DNA from: Hyphomonadaceae bacterium UBA1933
GTDB taxonomy: Bacteria; Pseudomonadota; Alphaproteobacteria; Caulobacterales; Aquidulcibacteraceae
Reading direction: 5' to 3'
NCBI GenBank assembly: GCA_002337085.1
Contig: DDFH01000006.1
Location: 773,098-837,097, forward strand
DNA length: 64,000 nt
Positions 61,740 to 64,000 of this stretch are shown in pieces. The stretch's first letter is position 1. Each line of letters begins with the position of its first letter. A program made the translations under genes and the position numbers. The notes under the pieces were generated by a model that was not told the origin of the DNA, did no database searches, and saw only the letters and a list, made by a program, of their open reading frames with translations.

Positions 61740-62671
61740 TGGGTGAATTTTTAAAGATTTTTGATGCCCCAATTTTCCTGCCGATTAAAAGGCTGTTTGG
61801 TATTGGTGAAACCCCGCTTTTACCCGCCGATGATCGGCAGGCAAGGCCACTAACTATTGTTGTGGCGATTATGTGTGCTTTGGGCTGTCTCGCGGCATTA
61901 ACAGCACGCGCCGGATTTCGTGCCGCCGAAACTTGGACTTCGGATTTAAAAAGCGCAATGACGGTTTTGGTTGATAGCCCGCGTGATGAGGCATCGTTAA
62001 ACCGTGCTTTGATAATTGTTCAAAAGACGCCGGGGGTAAAAGCCGCAAATATTATGGACAAGGAAAAGGCAAAGAAGTTATTGCGTAATTATGGCGCTAA
62101 TATCGGGGTTTTGATTGATGAATTGCCCTTGCCAAATATTATTGAAGTTGGCCTTGATAGAAAAATTGAAGGCACAGAAGATAATCTTCAAAAAAATCTG
62201 TCTGGTGCGGGGTTTAAGATAGAGATTGATGACCATTCCCGCTATTCCGGCGAAATTATAAAAACTTCTGCGGTTTTGCGCGGTTTTGCGATTATGGCGC
62301 TTTTATCGCTGATTGTGGCGGCAATTACAACGATTGGCTTTGCGGCACGTGCGGCCTTGGAATCACGACGTGATTCTGTGGAAATTCTTCACCTTGTTGG
62401 CGCAGAAGATGCGTTTGTTGCCCGCGAAGTGCAGATACGTTTTATGCGTCTTGGGCTTGTATCTGGGGCATATGGTTCGCTCGCGGCAGGTGTAATGGTC
62501 TTTACTGGAATTTTGATTATGAAAATTGGGGCGAGTGCTTTGACAAGTTCCAATGATATATTAAAATTTTATGATATTTGGATTTTGATTTTGGCGCCAA
62601 TTTTAACTGCATTCGCGGCATCTTTTGCGGCACGTATTGCGGCGCGCCAAACCTTAAAAGAGTTGGTATAA
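61739..62671 (+). CDS. ftsX: cell division protein FtsX
   Basis: A 310-residue membrane partner of FtsE. One helix at about residues 37-60 (PLTIVVAIMCALGCLAALTA), a periplasmic domain (SAMTVLVDSPRDEASLNRALIIVQKTPGVKAANIMDKEKAKKLLRN) and three C-terminal helices from about residue 180, in the FtsX order. Overlaps ftsE by one base and abuts the ydcF-like gene with no gap. Confidence 0.93.
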   Translation: MGEFLKIFDAPIFLPIKRLFGIGETPLLPADDRQARPLTIVVAIMCALGCLAALTARAGFRAAETWTSDLKSAMTVLVDSPRDEASLNRALIIVQKTPGVKAANIMDKEKAKKLLRNYGANIGVLIDELPLPNIIEVGLDRKIEGTEDNLQKNLSGAGFKIEIDDHSRYSGEIIKTSAVLRGFAIMALLSLIVAAITTIGFAARAALESRRDSVEILHLVGAEDAFVAREVQIRFMRLGLVSGAYGSLAAGVMVFTGILIMKIGASALTSSNDILKFYDIWILILAPILTAFAASFAARIAARQTLKELV

Positions 62672-63319
62672 ATGGCAACAAATTGCAAAAAGCCATCTTT
62701 GTCGAGCTTTATTGCATCGCTGGTTTCCAGATTGATTTTTGTTGTCGGGCTTGGCGCCTGCCTATTTATTATTGCGGGTTTTTTCAAATTTGCCGATGAT
62801 GTGGTTACAATGAAACCGCCAGAGGATTTGAAACCCGCAGACGGAATTGTTTCTTTAACTGGCGGTTCGCGCGCCCGCCTTACCGAGGGGATAAACCTTT
62901 TACAAGAAGGTATGGGCAAAAAACTCTTGATTTCAGGGGTTTTTAAAGAGGCTACCCCCAATGAATTGCGGCTTGTAACCGGCGGGGACAAGGCGCTTTA
63001 TGATTGCTGTGTCATGCTTGGCAAAGAGGCTACCGACACAATCGGCAATGCCCGCGAAATCCATGAATGGGCAAGGGCCAATAAATTCAAACGCCTGATA
63101 ATTATTACTGATAATTACCATATAAAACGTTCAATGCTTGAGATTAAGTCTGCCAATAGCGATATAGAATTTATTCCCTATCCCGTGCGGGCAGAGCCTT
63201 TTATGCATAAAAATTGGTGGGAAAATAAAGATGCGGTGCGGCGACTGACAATTGAATATTCAAAATATGTCTTCGCGCAGCTAAGATTAATTACAGGTTT
63301 TGACCCGGAACACGAATAA
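62672..63319 (+). CDS. YdcF/SanA/ElyC family (DUF218) membrane protein
   Basis: A 215-residue protein with one N-terminal helix (LIFVVGLGACLFIIAGFFKFA) and a DUF218 domain: DGIVSLTGGSRARLTEGINLLQEG, KKLLISGVFKEAT, EATDTIGNAREIHEWARANKFKRLIIITDNYHIKRSMLEI. The family is linked to envelope and undecaprenyl-phosphate metabolism. It starts immediately after ftsX and ends immediately before the plsC-like gene (TAAATG). Confidence 0.9.
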   Translation: MATNCKKPSLSSFIASLVSRLIFVVGLGACLFIIAGFFKFADDVVTMKPPEDLKPADGIVSLTGGSRARLTEGINLLQEGMGKKLLISGVFKEATPNELRLVTGGDKALYDCCVMLGKEATDTIGNAREIHEWARANKFKRLIIITDNYHIKRSMLEIKSANSDIEFIPYPVRAEPFMHKNWWENKDAVRRLTIEYSKYVFAQLRLITGFDPEHE

Positions 63320-64000
63320 ATGGCTTTTTTACGCTCTTTAATTTATGAAATCTATTTCGCCTTGGCGATTCTTTTTGTTGGCAGTATTGGTGCAATTGCG
63401 GTTCTTTTTAACAAGAAATATGCGCTTAATGTTGTCAATGCTTGGTCGCGTGCTGAATTATGGGGTCTTAAATATATTCAAGGGATTACTGTTGAAGTGC
63501 GGGGAATTGAAAACCTGCGTGATGGTAAAGTAATGGTCGCGGGCAAGCATTTATCAACACTTGATACGGTTGCGCCTTTCACAATGATGAATACCCCTGC
63601 ATTTGTCTTTAAAAAAGAACTGTTTAAAGTTCCGATATTTGGTTGGTATCTTAAAGTATCTGGCATGATTGCAATCGATCGTGATGGCGGCATGGCGGCA
63701 TTAAAAGGCATGGTGGCAGAATCAAAAGTCCGCCTTGAAGAGAACCGCCCGATTCTTATTTTTCCCGAAGGTACACGTCAGCCAATTGGTGCCGAACCTG
63801 ATTATAAACCCGGTGTTGCTGCGATTTACGGTATGCTTGGTGTTCCTTGCGTGCCGCTTGCCCTTAATACTGGTTGCTATTGGAAAAACAAAGGTTTGGT
63901 AAAACGCCCGGGAAAAGTGGTGTTTGAATTCCTTGAACCGATTGAACCTGGCCTTAAGCGGCAGGAATTTATGGAAAAATTGCAAACCGCAATCGAAAGC
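63320..64000 (+). CDS. plsC: 1-acyl-sn-glycerol-3-phosphate acyltransferase (3' end cut by window edge)
   Basis: 227 residues are visible of a lysophosphatidate acyltransferase that makes phosphatidate at the inner membrane. N-terminal helix FALAIFVGSIGAIAVLF-type (about residues 13-31), catalytic His-x4-Asp in GKHLSTLDTV, IFGWYLKVSGMIAIDRDGG, and the acceptor-site block LIFPEGTRQPIG. The usual Asn before the catalytic His is Lys here, as in other alphaproteobacterial members, I believe. The frame remains open at the window end. Last member of the ftsE-ftsX-ydcF-plsC run. Confidence 0.92.
   Translation, partial: MAFLRSLIYEIYFALAILFVGSIGAIAVLFNKKYALNVVNAWSRAELWGLKYIQGITVEVRGIENLRDGKVMVAGKHLSTLDTVAPFTMMNTPAFVFKKELFKVPIFGWYLKVSGMIAIDRDGGMAALKGMVAESKVRLEENRPILIFPEGTRQPIGAEPDYKPGVAAIYGMLGVPCVPLALNTGCYWKNKGLVKRPGKVVFEFLEPIEPGLKRQEFMEKLQTAIES

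Overview
The window is a continuous chromosomal stretch from an alphaproteobacterium with fairly AT-rich DNA. The evidence is the gene complement: an ftsE-ftsX-ydcF-plsC run next to an MJ0042/DUF3426 zinc-ribbon gene and hpt, an exbB-exbD-exbD-tonB cluster, TonB-dependent receptors of the kind common in Caulobacterales, Maricaulales and Sphingomonadales, a Dps, and a UbiM-type hydroxylase. The exact genus cannot be read from the sequence. I saw no rRNA, tRNA, CRISPR array, transposase, integrase or phage gene; the window looks like ordinary metabolic chromosome with several well-defined catabolic islands.

Layout. 1-7.6 kb: a truncated YeiH-type exporter, ilvD, a TetR/SDR divergent pair with two clear operator palindromes, DUF2867 and DUF4424 genes, and a ubiquinone-type hydroxylase. 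7.9-11.2 kb: a cytochrome bd quinol oxidase operon with all its tiny subunits (cydP-cydA-cydB-cydX-ybgE) behind a strong promoter overlaid by a perfect 22-bp palindrome. 11.3-16.2 kb: a TonB-dependent receptor followed at once by a histidine acid phosphatase/phytase, with a Pho-box-like set of 11-bp repeats upstream, then an acyltransferase. 16.2-31.3 kb: a starch/maltooligosaccharide utilisation island (LacI regulator, GH97, three GH13 enzymes, TonB-dependent receptor, MFS sugar importer, tryptophan-halogenase-like flavoprotein) with a dps gene embedded; a shared palindrome GCAAA-N2-TTTGC recurs in its control regions.

31.4-34.8 kb: a two-gene surface lipoprotein export system, namely a Slam outer-membrane protein and a tandem double-barrel TbpB-like lipoprotein whose halves are joined by 20 consecutive prolines. 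34.8-45.7 kb: an XRE-cupin regulator divergent from a nine-gene operon, purU, four sarcosine-oxidase-like subunits, a type III glutamine synthetase and three glutamate-synthase-like subunits. This set matches the N-methylglutamate pathway for methylamine breakdown (gmaS, mgsABC, mgdABCD), with PurU releasing formate from the one-carbon carrier.

45.9-64 kb: rimO; the TonB energising complex that would power the two receptors in the window; aguB; an SRPBCC protein; a solitary trmD; an unrecognised Lys/Pro-rich secreted protein; glmS; a LysR/MFS/aldo-keto reductase group; hpt; the zinc-ribbon gene; and ftsE-ftsX-ydcF-plsC, the last cut by the window end. Start codons were re-chosen where Shine-Dalgarno spacing, signal peptides or family N-termini argued for it. 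All functions are from sequence reading and family knowledge; no searches were run.
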